This document shows positions 30,031-39,274 of a stretch of DNA of 64,000 bases, in pieces. This stretch comes from Deltaproteobacteria bacterium (lineage in GTDB: Bacteria > Myxococcota > Kuafuiibacteriia > Kuafuiibacteriales > Kuafuiibacteriaceae). Location of the stretch: NCBI GenBank assembly GCA_016703535.1, contig JADJBV010000001.1, positions 5,446,001 to 5,510,000 of the forward strand. Direction: 5' to 3'. Made by a program: the position numbers and the translations under genes. The notes beneath the pieces are model-generated. The model had not been told where the DNA came from, did no database searches, and was given only the letters and a program-made list of their open reading frames with translations. Each line of letters begins with the position of its first letter. The first letter of the stretch is position 1.

Positions 30031-32148
30031 ATGGAGCCGTTCGGTCGTTACCACCTCGCCGAGTCCCTGGGCGTCGCCGACGCCGCCGAGGTCTACCGAG
30101 CCTATTCGGTGGCCGGATCGATCGTTCGGCCGGTGCGACTGAAGCGCGAGGTCCTGCACCCGCCGCCCCGGGCCGTCGAAGAAGAGGCCTCCTTGGTGTC
30201 GCGCCTGGCCCACCCCAACGTCGAGTCCTTCGTCGATGCGGGCGAACAGTCGGGCTACACCTTTTTGGCGTTGGCCTGGGTGCCGGGGCGACCCCTCTCG
30301 GCGTTGATCGAAGCGGCCCGGGCCCGCAACTTGTCCTTCGATCTCCACGCCGCTCTCTACGTGATGATCCAGGCACTCCAGGGCCTGGCCCACGCCCACG
30401 AACAAAGCGACGGCCGGGGAGGCCTGCTGGGGATCGTCCACCGGGACCTGGGCCCCCACGCCATCCAGATCGGCTACGCCGGGCAGGTGATGGTCGGGAG
30501 CTTCGGCTATGCCCAATACCGGGGCCGGACCACCCCGACGCCAGCGCCCGGGCATTCGGAGCCGCGTTACCACTACGCCAGCCCCGAGTTGGCCTCAGGT
30601 GACTCCATCGATCACCGCTCGGACATCTACAGCGCCGGGCTGTTGCTCTACGAGTTGTTGGCGGGGCGACCGGCCTACGAGTTCCGGTCGACCTTGGAGG
30701 CCCGGGCGCGGGCCCAAAAGGGGGGTGCACCCGCGCTCCAAAACCTGGCGCCCCACTTGCCGAGCGACGTGGTGCAGGTGGTGGAGCGGGCGATGGTCCT
30801 CGATCGCAACATGCGGCACCCCTCGGCCCAGGTCTTCCGTGATGAGCTGCAGCGCCTGCTCTACACCCGAGAGCCCACCTATGGGCCCCACCGCCTGGCC
30901 TCTTTGACCGCGCTGCTGCTCGGTGAAGAGGCGGCCGAAGATCAACGGCGGGATCACGAGGCGCGGGCCTTGTTGGCGGCCGCCAAACCGCTGCCGAACT
31001 TGCCTTCCTTGCCGAACACCTCCCGGACCCCGGCCTTCGGCGCGCCCGCCCCCGCCGCGGCGACGCCCGCCTTCGGGGCGCCGGTCCCCGCCTCGTCCCC
31101 CCAACTTCCGGGCTACCCGGTGCAAGATCCGGCCTTGGCGCCGACCTATATCCGGGCCGCGGCGACTCCACCGCCCACCCTCGATCCCCGGCCGACGCCG
31201 CTCGAGCGCAGCGACAGCGATCGCAAGGCCCACTACGACGCCTTCTCTTCGGAGCACGAGCTCCCGGCGCCCGAGATCCCCGACTCGATGCCCTTTCATC
31301 CTCAGACCGGCGAACTCGACGGGTTGGTGGTTGGGGGCAGTGGGGGTGCTCCCACGCCCGGGCCGGGGCCTTCCTTCGCGGCGTCCGCGGTGGCCGTCGC
31401 CGACGATCCGCGCCCGGCGGCGCCGGCCTACGTGCCGAGTTCGCTCGAGCCGAGCGGGCCCCCGGTCTCGGGGCCAGCCTTCGAAGAGAAGAAGTCACCG
31501 GTCGGGAAGATCGTCGCCGCGGTGGTGGCGTTGGCGGTGATCGGCGTGCTGGCTTTTACCTTCTCTTCGGAGCGCAACACCCGCTTGGTCTCCCGGAAGC
31601 TGAAAGCAGCCGTCATGGGTCGCAAGGCAGGCGGAGCCTTGACGGTGGAGTCGATCCCACCGGGTGCCTCTTTGTTCGTCGACGACGAGGACACCGGTCG
31701 AAAGACGCCGGTGACCATCGACAACTTGGAGTCCGAGGTGGTCCACCACCTGGCGCTGGAGTTGCCCGGCGAACCCACCGAAACCTCCACCGTGTCGATC
31801 TTGGCCGGACAGAAGAAGACCGTAAACGTCTTGTTCCGAAACGCGGTGGTCGACCTTTCGGTGAAGACCGATCCGCCGGGTGCTGACTTCTATTTGGACG
31901 GACGCAGCATCGCTTTGACGCCAACCTCACTTTCGTTGCGGACGGGCAAAGAGGTCACCATCAAGATCACCAAACTTGGTTATCTGCCGGTCGAGCAGAA
32001 GGTGGTGCCCGAACCCCAAAAGCCCGTGAAGTTGGATCTGGTGCTGGAGAAGAGCGAAGAGATGAAGGCCGCCGAAGCCGCCGAAGCCGAGGCCATCAAG
32101 GCCGCCGAAGAGGAGGCCTCCGGCAAGGGGAAGAAGAAGAAGCGCTGA
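30031..32148 (+). CDS. Transmembrane pseudokinase with two PEGA domains
   Basis: 705 residues. The N-terminal ~280 have a protein-kinase fold but degraded catalytic motifs: the Gly loop reads LGVADA, Lys38 remains (RLK), the catalytic loop is HRDLGPHAI (137-145; Asp139 present, the usual Lys replaced by Gly), and DFG is SFG (157-159), so the Mg-binding Asp is lost. A long Pro/Ala-rich linker follows, one membrane helix (~492-514, VAAVVALAVIGVLAF), then two PEGA domains (ESIPPGASLFVDDEDTG and KTDPPGADFYLDGRS), and a Lys-rich tail. Probably a signalling scaffold that reads an envelope cue. The last 53 bases overlap the convergent SGNH gene. Confidence 0.85.
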   Translation: MEPFGRYHLAESLGVADAAEVYRAYSVAGSIVRPVRLKREVLHPPPRAVEEEASLVSRLAHPNVESFVDAGEQSGYTFLALAWVPGRPLSALIEAARARNLSFDLHAALYVMIQALQGLAHAHEQSDGRGGLLGIVHRDLGPHAIQIGYAGQVMVGSFGYAQYRGRTTPTPAPGHSEPRYHYASPELASGDSIDHRSDIYSAGLLLYELLAGRPAYEFRSTLEARARAQKGGAPALQNLAPHLPSDVVQVVERAMVLDRNMRHPSAQVFRDELQRLLYTREPTYGPHRLASLTALLLGEEAAEDQRRDHEARALLAAAKPLPNLPSLPNTSRTPAFGAPAPAAATPAFGAPVPASSPQLPGYPVQDPALAPTYIRAAATPPPTLDPRPTPLERSDSDRKAHYDAFSSEHELPAPEIPDSMPFHPQTGELDGLVVGGSGGAPTPGPGPSFAASAVAVADDPRPAAPAYVPSSLEPSGPPVSGPAFEEKKSPVGKIVAAVVALAVIGVLAFTFSSERNTRLVSRKLKAAVMGRKAGGALTVESIPPGASLFVDDEDTGRKTPVTIDNLESEVVHHLALELPGEPTETSTVSILAGQKKTVNVLFRNAVVDLSVKTDPPGADFYLDGRSIALTPTSLSLRTGKEVTIKITKLGYLPVEQKVVPEPQKPVKLDLVLEKSEEMKAAEAAEAEAIKAAEEEASGKGKKKKR

Positions 32149-33448
32149 TCAGCCAGGCCAGGGCACACAACAAACCCCAGGCCACGCCGCCTCGCGCGGC
32201 GCCGGGCACGGCTCGGCAGCCGCCCCCCAAAGACCACTCGCCCGCGACCATCGGCTTGCTGAGGCCCGCGTCGAGGCCCACCAGCCCGGTGTCGGGGCGG
32301 CCCACGCCCGAATCGACGAAGCCCAGGTCCACCAAAGCTCCGGTGTCCACCACCCCCGAGTCGGGCACCTCGGCGTCGGGCCAGATCCCGCCATCGACAA
32401 AACCTTCGTCGGGTAAGAAGGCGTCGGGCACCCCGGTGTCCGGGAAGCCTTGATCCGGGAAGCCGGCGTCGACACAAGAGCCCACGTTGATCACCTGGCT
32501 CGCCAGGTCGGTGTAGGCCTGATTGATCACGCGGACCTCCACGGTGAGGGCTCCGGGGGCGTTCAGCACCAAAGACAAGACCCGTTCGGTGCCAACCAGG
32601 TTGCCGTTCACCAACCACCGGTATCGATCGGCGTCGGTGGCCTGGGCGGTCAAGGTGACGCGGTCGCCGACACACCCCGATGGGATCTGCGGGGTGATGG
32701 TGACGGTGGGCTCCGGGACGTCCCAATAGGCGGCCACCAAAGCGTCGGCCAGGGCACGAAAGCCGGTGGTGTTGGGGTGGATGCAGTCCTCCATCAGGTT
32801 CGCCGGGCTCGGTTGATCGAGATCGGGCGCACCCACCACTCCGCCGGCGCGCTGCAGAGTCCCGGTGAGCGGCACGTAAGTGAAGCCTTCGTAGTCGGGC
32901 GCCAAGGTACCGAGGACCGCGCCGATGTCCCGCAGAAAGATCTGGCTGATCTCTCGGTGCGAGATCCCAGCGTAGAAGTAGGTCGATGCCAGATCGATGC
33001 ACATCTGGCTCTGGGCGAAGTTGACGATGTCGTAGGCGAAGGCCACCACCCGAACGTCGGGGTGGAAGACGAAGAAGTTCGTCAACATGGTGCGAATGTT
33101 CTGGTCGTTGCGAGCACCGGCCAAAGCACCTTGCCCAGCCTCGTGGAGCTGCTGGATGTCGTTGCCGCCGATCGACAACCAGACCCAACGGGCGTCGGGG
33201 TTGGCGAAGACCGCGTTGCTCATGGCCATGGGGTTGTCGACCGCCCACCGTTGGGCCGTCGATCCGGAGACCCCGTTGTTGTACACCGTATATTGAGTGT
33301 ATCCGGCCGCCGCCAAGGCCTGGCCCAGTTCGTCGGCACCGAGTTCGGCCCAGCTGTCGCCGAACACCACCACCGGGGCGGCGACCGCCGCGGAGGACAA
33401 GCTCAGGCAAGCCAAGCTGGTGAGGAGGGTGGTGAACTTGGCGCGCAT
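32096..33448 (-). CDS. Secreted SGNH/GDSL hydrolase with probable MYXO-CTERM tail
   Basis: 450 residues. A signal peptide (TTLLTSLACLSLSSAAVAA) precedes an SGNH esterase domain: the nucleophile in VVVFGDSWAELG, the block III Asn in LSIGGNDIQQ, and the Asp/His block DCIHPNTTGF. An Ig/PKD-like beta domain (~270-335) and a long Pro-Asp-Gly-Val linker follow. The C-terminus has GGGC, a hydrophobic segment (GVAWGLLCALAWLI) and an Arg-rich end (CRRPPLRRP), the layout of a MYXO-CTERM sorting signal. It probably acts on cell-surface or extracellular esters. Its 3' end overlaps the pseudokinase gene by 53 bp. Confidence 0.85.
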   Translation of the reverse strand: MRAKFTTLLTSLACLSLSSAAVAAPVVVFGDSWAELGADELGQALAAAGYTQYTVYNNGVSGSTAQRWAVDNPMAMSNAVFANPDARWVWLSIGGNDIQQLHEAGQGALAGARNDQNIRTMLTNFFVFHPDVRVVAFAYDIVNFAQSQMCIDLASTYFYAGISHREISQIFLRDIGAVLGTLAPDYEGFTYVPLTGTLQRAGGVVGAPDLDQPSPANLMEDCIHPNTTGFRALADALVAAYWDVPEPTVTITPQIPSGCVGDRVTLTAQATDADRYRWLVNGNLVGTERVLSLVLNAPGALTVEVRVINQAYTDLASQVINVGSCVDAGFPDQGFPDTGVPDAFLPDEGFVDGGIWPDAEVPDSGVVDTGALVDLGFVDSGVGRPDTGLVGLDAGLSKPMVAGEWSLGGGCRAVPGAARGGVAWGLLCALAWLISASSSSPCRRPPLRRP

Positions 33449-33460
33449 GGTTCTGTTCCC

Positions 33461-34972
33461 TCAAAAACGAAAGGCGGCCCCGACGCTGGAGCGTAGATCC
33501 CAGATCCGCACCTGCACGTCGGCCAAGCGCCCGACCTCGTCCGGCGGCACGGCTCGGGTGGGGGCGCCGCTGAAGGCCACCGAGTCAAAGGTCAGGTGGT
33601 TGTCGAAGGCGATGGCCACGTGGTTGGTCACCCAGATCCGGGCCGAAAGTTCACCGCCCAAGTTGAAGCCACTGGCCGAGGTCCCGGTGTCTTGAGGGGT
33701 CTCTTGGTAGGCGACGATCAGCCCACCTTGGAGCCCAGCGGCCAACTCCAGGACCTCGTTGACCGGCCAACGGAGCGTGGCGCCGGTGAAGACGGCCAAG
33801 GTCGTCGCGGAGGGGATGATGTCGCCGGGGTGCTCCTCGACCAGCGAAAAACTCCCACGAAAGCCGAGTTGGGGGATCAAACGTAGGGCCCCAGCCCCTT
33901 CACCGCGCAGCAAGAGGTGATAGGTCAACGCGCCGCTGGCATCAAAGAGGCTCCCGGCCGGGTCGCTGGAGTTGGGGCCGTTGGTGTCGATCGCGTAGTG
34001 GAGCGGACGGAAGGCACCCCGCACCAAAACCCCCGCCGACAACTTGGGGATCAGAAGTTCGCCCTCGACGGTGATCAACCCCAAGGGATCAAGGGCGTGG
34101 GACAAGGAAGATCGGCCCACTTGATCGGAGCTGAGCTGGTAACTGCGCATCAACCCCGCGCCGCCTCCCACCGCAACCCGCAAGATCCCCGGGGTGCGTC
34201 GCTCCGGCTTCGGCAACTCCAGTTCGGTGCTGGGAGGTGGGGCTGGAGTTGGGGCCGCCGCAGGGGCTTCGCTCACCGGTTTGGCGGCGCCCTCCAGTTG
34301 AGCCCGGCGGGCCGCCTCTTTGGCCGCGACGAACCGCGCCCGCTCTTCGTCGGCGGCGGTCAGCGGCGGGGGAGGAGGAGGAGGGCTGGCGTCCACCACC
34401 GGCGGCGGCGGCGGCGGCGGCGCGTGGGCTTCGGTCCGGGTCGGCGGGTCGATCGGCTTGTCGATCTCGGCCAAGGTCCGCCGGGCCCGGACCAGCTGAT
34501 CCAGTCGTTCGACCGCCTTCTGCGCCAAAGCTGCGCCCAAGGTGCGGGCCTCGGCGGGGTTCTTCGACGGCACCCGCTCATCGAGCTCGACGACGCCGCT
34601 CTCCGCGTCGATCAAGCGCAGCCGCGCTTCGACCTGCTTCTTGTTCTTTTGCACCTTCAGGCGCAGGACGTATTGGGCCCCGACCCGGCGGCCCGCTTGG
34701 CTCAGAGCCTTGGCGTCGGCCGCCTTTTTGGCCTTCTTCTTTTGATCCGCCTTGGCTTCATCGTAGAGCCGCGACGGGACCAGCGGCCCCACGGCGTTGG
34801 CCATGTTCCGCCTCAACTCGGCGCCCATCGACTCGGTGCCCAAGTTGGGCGCCCCGTCGACGTCGACCACCAGCTTGATCCCGTCGAGCACCGAACCTTC
34901 GTCGGCCGACGCCAGGCTCCCCATCCACAGGACGAGGCCCAAACCTCCCAGAATTTTTGCGGCGAGCCCCAT
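33461..34972 (-). CDS. Putative outer-membrane beta-barrel protein with N-terminal periplasmic domain
   Basis: 503 residues with a cleavable signal peptide (GLGLVLWMGSLASA). Residues ~25-170 form an alpha/beta domain (VDGAPNLGTESMGAELRRN, VGAQYVLRLKVQKNKKQVEARLRLID) like domains that assess distributed periplasmic ligands; the exact family is not clear. Two Pro-rich tracts act as spacers. From ~275 the sequence is alternating amphipathic strands (ILRVAVGGGAGLMRSYQL, VEGELLIPKLSAGVLVRG) and ends in VGAAFRF; a terminal Phe is typical of BAM-inserted barrels. It follows twelve bases before the SGNH gene start, in the same direction. Confidence 0.75.
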   Translation of the reverse strand: MGLAAKILGGLGLVLWMGSLASADEGSVLDGIKLVVDVDGAPNLGTESMGAELRRNMANAVGPLVPSRLYDEAKADQKKKAKKAADAKALSQAGRRVGAQYVLRLKVQKNKKQVEARLRLIDAESGVVELDERVPSKNPAEARTLGAALAQKAVERLDQLVRARRTLAEIDKPIDPPTRTEAHAPPPPPPPVVDASPPPPPPPLTAADEERARFVAAKEAARRAQLEGAAKPVSEAPAAAPTPAPPPSTELELPKPERRTPGILRVAVGGGAGLMRSYQLSSDQVGRSSLSHALDPLGLITVEGELLIPKLSAGVLVRGAFRPLHYAIDTNGPNSSDPAGSLFDASGALTYHLLLRGEGAGALRLIPQLGFRGSFSLVEEHPGDIIPSATTLAVFTGATLRWPVNEVLELAAGLQGGLIVAYQETPQDTGTSASGFNLGGELSARIWVTNHVAIAFDNHLTFDSVAFSGAPTRAVPPDEVGRLADVQVRIWDLRSSVGAAFRF

Positions 34973-35005
34973 GGCGATCGGATCCCAGTTTAACCAACTC
35001 TACGC

Positions 35006-36499
35006 CTATGGCGCATCGCGTTGTGCTACGGCGAGGCGGGTCGGATCTTCCTCGGTCCCGCAGCGGAGGGGATGGACCCGGCCCGCCAACTTCAGGGCCA
35101 GGCCCCGGACACAGACCAGCGGACGCCCCCAGTTGACGCGGACATAGGGCACACCAGCGCTCCGGCAAGCCCGGGCCAAGGCCTGATCCACCGCCTGGGA
35201 TTGGAGCCCCAAGGCCCCCAAGACCACGTCGGTCCCCCGTTCGGTGATCGTCCGGGTCAGGTCCGAGATCCGGGCCGGCTCAATGACCCGCCACTCCAAG
35301 GTCGCCCCGGTCAGGGCCCCCTGGAGTCGACCGAGCAGCTCCGGATCCCGGCGGAAGGTGGCCAACAAAACCCGTCGTTGGGCGATCTTGGGCTGGACCT
35401 CGGCCAATAGGCTGGCGGGCAAGCCCACCTGGCAACAAGCCGCGGTCGGGATCTCGGCGAAATATTCGGCCCAAGGCACCGGCGGCGAATAGGCGGGCTC
35501 CAGCTCTCGCACCGCCTGCAACAAGCGCGGATCTTTGCGGCTCGCCCACCAGCGCAAGCGACCGGCCGCCTTGCCCCAACGATCGGCGTCGATCGGCGTG
35601 ACCCGCAACCACCGGAGCAAGCGCACCCAACGCAAAAACTCCTCGGGTTCGGGCCGGCTGTCGGCGTCTTTGGCCTCGGCGCTGCGATCCAATCCGCCAC
35701 CCTTGGCTTCGAGTTGGGCCACCAACCCATCCAACAAGGCGTTGGCGTCGGCGGGCACCGGATCGATCTTGGTCGCGTCGGCCCAACCATAGGGATCGAA
35801 GCCGCGCCTTTCGTCGCCATGCTCCAAGGTGGAGAGGGCCCGCTCCGAAAGTTCGGCGGCCCGTCCCCAGGTCGAGGCGTTGCCGCCCAACAAGGGCCGC
35901 GGCAGATCACGGGGCGACATCTGCAGCTGCAAAGCCGTCACCGAACCCGGCCAATAGCCCTTGCCGACCTCGGTCAACTTTCGAGAGATGCAGGCCACCT
36001 GCTCCCGGATCCGGGCTTCGTTGGGGAACAGATCGGTATGGGCCCGGGCTTCGCAGATCCAAGACAAGATCGCGAGCCGTTGTCGTTCGGGGCTGGACAA
36101 GCCCAGCTCTTCCTTCGAGTCCCGGATCCGCTCGTCGAGCAACCAGAGATCATCCAAGGCCCGGGCCAGGTCTGGACGCGCCGGCACCTCCCGCAGCACC
36201 AAAGGTGGCGGGCCACTCGGCTCTTTGAGGCGCGTCACCGGCTTGAGCTCGGGCTCTTCGCTCCGCAGCGCCACCACGGGCTGAGGTCGTTTACCGACCA
36301 ACTCCGACAAGGCGCGGCGGGCCAAGGTCGAGGGGCAGGCCCGTTCGACGGCCGCCATCAAGGCCGTGTCCCGGCATCGTCCTTGACCGACGTAGGACTC
36401 CCCGTCGCCGAGCATCAGGCACTCGACCCAGCCGTCCTCGCGGTAGCGCAGCTCGTATCCCGCGGCCGCAAGTTCGGCCCGGAGGGCCTCCAGATCCAT
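35006..36499 (-). CDS. Conserved hypothetical protein with a C-terminal DUF2325-like domain
   Basis: 497 residues; no signal peptide. The N-terminal ~50 residues (LEALRAELAAAGYELRYRED) form a small alpha/beta module. The middle is helical, with a conserved-looking core around PVPWAEYFAEI. The C-terminal ~100 residues have a Rossmann-like pattern (RVLLATFRRDPELLGRLQGAL, TERGTDVVLGALGLQSQ, GVPYVRVNWGRP), which resembles DUF2325-type domains; that match is tentative. Many Trp/Arg residues suggest a nucleic-acid or protein partner, but nothing specific can be claimed. The ATG at 36499 is preferred over the TTG at 36502. Confidence 0.6.
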   Translation of the reverse strand: MDLEALRAELAAAGYELRYREDGWVECLMLGDGESYVGQGRCRDTALMAAVERACPSTLARRALSELVGKRPQPVVALRSEEPELKPVTRLKEPSGPPPLVLREVPARPDLARALDDLWLLDERIRDSKEELGLSSPERQRLAILSWICEARAHTDLFPNEARIREQVACISRKLTEVGKGYWPGSVTALQLQMSPRDLPRPLLGGNASTWGRAAELSERALSTLEHGDERRGFDPYGWADATKIDPVPADANALLDGLVAQLEAKGGGLDRSAEAKDADSRPEPEEFLRWVRLLRWLRVTPIDADRWGKAAGRLRWWASRKDPRLLQAVRELEPAYSPPVPWAEYFAEIPTAACCQVGLPASLLAEVQPKIAQRRVLLATFRRDPELLGRLQGALTGATLEWRVIEPARISDLTRTITERGTDVVLGALGLQSQAVDQALARACRSAGVPYVRVNWGRPLVCVRGLALKLAGRVHPLRCGTEEDPTRLAVAQRDAP

Positions 36500-36588
36500 C
36501 AAGGGAGGACGTACCTTGCGGGTCTCGAGATCCGCAAGGAATGGGCCGCGCTAGCAACTACCCCAAGAGAGCTCGCCCGGGCCCGGGT

Positions 36589-36621
36589 TTGACATATATC
36601 TAAGTGATTACGAACACTTAG
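36589..36621. promoter_or_regulatory. Inverted repeat and -35-like element in a divergent intergenic region
   Basis: The 219-base gap between the divergent genes at 36499 and 36719 is mostly GC-rich, but it contains an AT-rich patch: TTGACA (36589-36594), then a perfect 7-bp inverted repeat CTAAGTG (36600-36606) / CACTTAG (36615-36621) with an 8-base centre. A dyad of this size next to a -35-like hexamer suggests a repressor or activator site that controls one or both genes. No good -10 was found in either direction. Confidence 0.5.
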
Positions 36622-36718
36622 GAATGCGCTCGGTCAGGTTCCGGTCGGCCGGGTCAGCGCTGGCACAAGGGGCCCTGGTGCAGTACTCGGACATCCACTC
36701 GGCCGCGGCCGTGGTTCG

Positions 36719-39274
36719 ATGACCATCACCCTCCTCGTTTGTGCGCTCCTGACCGCCCTCTTGAGCGCCTATGGACTGGGCCACTACCTGGCCGCGGTCG
36801 TGTTCCTGCTGGGTCGACGCGTTCGGCAGAGTGAACCCCGAGAGGTGTCGGCCGAGGTCGCGGTGTTGATCCCGGCGCGGCACGAGGCCGAACGAGCGCT
36901 GCGGGCGATCACCTCCTTGATGGCTCAAGATCACCCGGGGCGGATCCACATCTACCTGCTGCTCAACGATCGAAGCGACAGCTCGGTGCCCCACCTGGCG
37001 CGGCTGTACCCGACCAGCGATCTGAACCGCGGTCCCGAGGTCGAGCTCTTGTCGAACGAGCGGCATCGGGTGGTGGTCGCCTTCACCGGCCACGATCCCA
37101 AGAGCGACAAGATCAATTGGATCACCCGACGGCTGAGCACCCCATACACCGCGATCCTCGACGCCGATCACCAGGCCGATCCGGATTGGATCCGGAGTTC
37201 GGTCGGGCTGCTGGAGGCCAAAGGCGCGAGCTTGGTGCAAGGGCGTCGGGCGCCGATGTCGGCCCGGGGCTTCTTTGCGTTGTGGGACTCGCTCCATCAA
37301 CACATCGGCTGTGAGCTCTTCAACGTCGCCTTCACCAAACTTGGCCTCACCGTCTACTTCACCGGCACCACCGCGTTGATGAAGACCGAGGTCTTGCGGG
37401 CCCATCCGCTGAGCGAGTGCATCACCGAAGACATCGACTTCAGCTACACCATCGTCCTCGAAGGTCAGCGGCTGATCCACAACCCCCACAGCGGCTCCAG
37501 CGAAGAGACCTCGCCCGATCTCTACAGCTTCTTGGCCCGCCGCCGCCGCTGGTCCAACGGCCACACCAGCACCTTCTTCCGTCACCTGCCCCAGGTGTTG
37601 CGAGCGCCGTTTTCACCGCTGCAGCGGCTGCAGTTCGTCTACCACGGCGCCCACTACTTGGTGTCGGTGGTGGTGGCGGGCCTGCACCTGGCGATCGGCG
37701 CGGTCTTTCTTTTGGCGCTTTCGCCCATGTCCCGGGGGGCGGCCTTGTTGTTGAGCTTGATCTTGGCGATCAGCTTGGCCAGCGGCCAACGGACGGTCGG
37801 CCTCCGCTCCCGCCTGGCCGAGGTGGCGATCACGGTGCTCTGGTTGGCGCCGGCGGTGGTGATCGGGATGAACCTGATCCAAGCGCTGATCGTCGGTGAT
37901 CTCTCTCGGGCCGCCTTGCCCATTGCGTATCCGATCCAAGCCCTGGGCCTGTTTGGGGTGGCGGCGCCCCTTTTTGTTTTGTTGATCGGCATGGCGGGCC
38001 TGAAGCAGCTCAACCTGGGCACCGGGCTGTTGGTGATATTCAGTTATCCGCTCGCCTTCTACTTGGATCTCACCGGGGTGTTGTTGGGGATGACCGACCT
38101 GGTCTTCGGCCGAGCCCGCTGGCGTCCGGTGCACCGGGCCCTCCCCGACCCCGAGTCCGCCGCCTTGGCCCCCGCCGCCTTGTTGCCGGCCCATCACATC
38201 AAGGAGAGCTGGCGGATGAGCGCCCTCTTTGGGGCGGCCCGAGGTATGCTCGCGGCCGGGCCCTTCACCATGCACAAAGCTCCAAAGATCCTGCTCGGCG
38301 TTGGGCTTTTGGTGATCTTCGGCGCCGGCGTGTTCTACGGGCCTTCCAACCGGATCGAGGTGGTGCCAGGCAAGTGTGAGGCCTTGGCCCACGACGGTGA
38401 ACCTTGGATCGTCCCGGCCAAAAAGCTGAAGGGCTACTGCGGCACGCCGGATCCCGAACAACAGACCGAAGCGGCGATGCGCACCGGCACCTTCAAGGCC
38501 GAACGCCGCGACAACTTCACCACCTTGGATCCCCAGTTTTGGGATCGGCTGGACACCACTTTCTTCTGCAACCTCGCGGTCTTCGAGCCGGAGCGGGCCC
38601 AGCTGGTGGCCGGCCAAGGCGTCAAGCTGGTGGTGGGCCCGGGCGGAAACGCCGAAAAGCCTTGGGGCTCGGGTTCGATCGCCACCAAGGTCGATCGGAG
38701 CGCTCAATACACCTACGGCCGCTTCGAGACCGTGATGAAAGCGGCCAAGGCCTCGGGCCTGATCACCGCCTTTTTCCTGTACCGCTTCGATCCCTGGCAA
38801 GAGATCGACGCCGAGATCTTGGGCAAAGATCCGACTCGGCTGTTGATCAACGTCTACTACAACCCGGGCAACGAAGGAGACCTCTACAACTACGGGATGC
38901 GTGGCACGCCGGTGTTGGTCGACCTGGGCTTCGACGCCTCCGAAGACTTCCACCGCTACGCCATCGAGTGGGAGGCCGAAGAGATCCGCTGGTTCGTGGA
39001 TGATCGCCTGGTGCACGTGCGCCGGGACGGCCGCCCCACCCCGATCCCTCACCTGCCGATGCGCCTGCACCTCAACGTCTGGCCGATCTGCAGCGAAGAG
39101 TTGGCCGGGCCCTTCACCGGCAAAGAGCTCCCGGTGTCGGCCGACATCAAGAGTGTGGCCATCGATCGTTGGTTCCCGTCGCCGCTGCCCAACTTCTTGT
39201 CGCGCTTCGACGAGTTGTTCCGGGACGAAGACGAGGAGAAGAGCTGGCGGGAGAAGGCCAAGTGGATTCAGTGA
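36719..39274 (+). CDS. Membrane glycosyltransferase (GT2) fused to a GH16 glycosidase domain
   Basis: 851 residues. After one N-terminal membrane helix comes a processive GT2 domain (~45-280): DAD at ~148, TED at 236-238, and RRRRW at 274-278 in place of QxxRW, as in cellulose/hyaluronan-type synthases. Several membrane helices follow (~310-470), then another at ~522-540. The remaining ~300 residues form a GH16 domain with the catalytic signature EIDAE (Glu695, Asp697, Glu699) and strands typical of laminarinases and transglycosylases. The topology suggests that a polymer made inside is extruded and then cut or re-joined outside by the same chain. Polymer unknown; a beta-glucan is plausible. 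Confidence 0.88.
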   Translation: MTITLLVCALLTALLSAYGLGHYLAAVVFLLGRRVRQSEPREVSAEVAVLIPARHEAERALRAITSLMAQDHPGRIHIYLLLNDRSDSSVPHLARLYPTSDLNRGPEVELLSNERHRVVVAFTGHDPKSDKINWITRRLSTPYTAILDADHQADPDWIRSSVGLLEAKGASLVQGRRAPMSARGFFALWDSLHQHIGCELFNVAFTKLGLTVYFTGTTALMKTEVLRAHPLSECITEDIDFSYTIVLEGQRLIHNPHSGSSEETSPDLYSFLARRRRWSNGHTSTFFRHLPQVLRAPFSPLQRLQFVYHGAHYLVSVVVAGLHLAIGAVFLLALSPMSRGAALLLSLILAISLASGQRTVGLRSRLAEVAITVLWLAPAVVIGMNLIQALIVGDLSRAALPIAYPIQALGLFGVAAPLFVLLIGMAGLKQLNLGTGLLVIFSYPLAFYLDLTGVLLGMTDLVFGRARWRPVHRALPDPESAALAPAALLPAHHIKESWRMSALFGAARGMLAAGPFTMHKAPKILLGVGLLVIFGAGVFYGPSNRIEVVPGKCEALAHDGEPWIVPAKKLKGYCGTPDPEQQTEAAMRTGTFKAERRDNFTTLDPQFWDRLDTTFFCNLAVFEPERAQLVAGQGVKLVVGPGGNAEKPWGSGSIATKVDRSAQYTYGRFETVMKAAKASGLITAFFLYRFDPWQEIDAEILGKDPTRLLINVYYNPGNEGDLYNYGMRGTPVLVDLGFDASEDFHRYAIEWEAEEIRWFVDDRLVHVRRDGRPTPIPHLPMRLHLNVWPICSEELAGPFTGKELPVSADIKSVAIDRWFPSPLPNFLSRFDELFRDEDEEKSWREKAKWIQ

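Noticed and set aside
27779..31498. A 1239-residue open frame on the minus strand
   Set aside because: It lies antisense to mfd and the pseudokinase, both clear genes; its product is His/Arg/Gly-rich with no domain. Long antisense frames are expected in GC-rich DNA. The same applies to long frames at 37613-40426, 5265-7928 and 23187-25817.
36652..36682. Second sigma54 promoter (TGGCACA near 36661)
   Set aside because: The -24 half is good but there is no GC at the -12 position with correct spacing.
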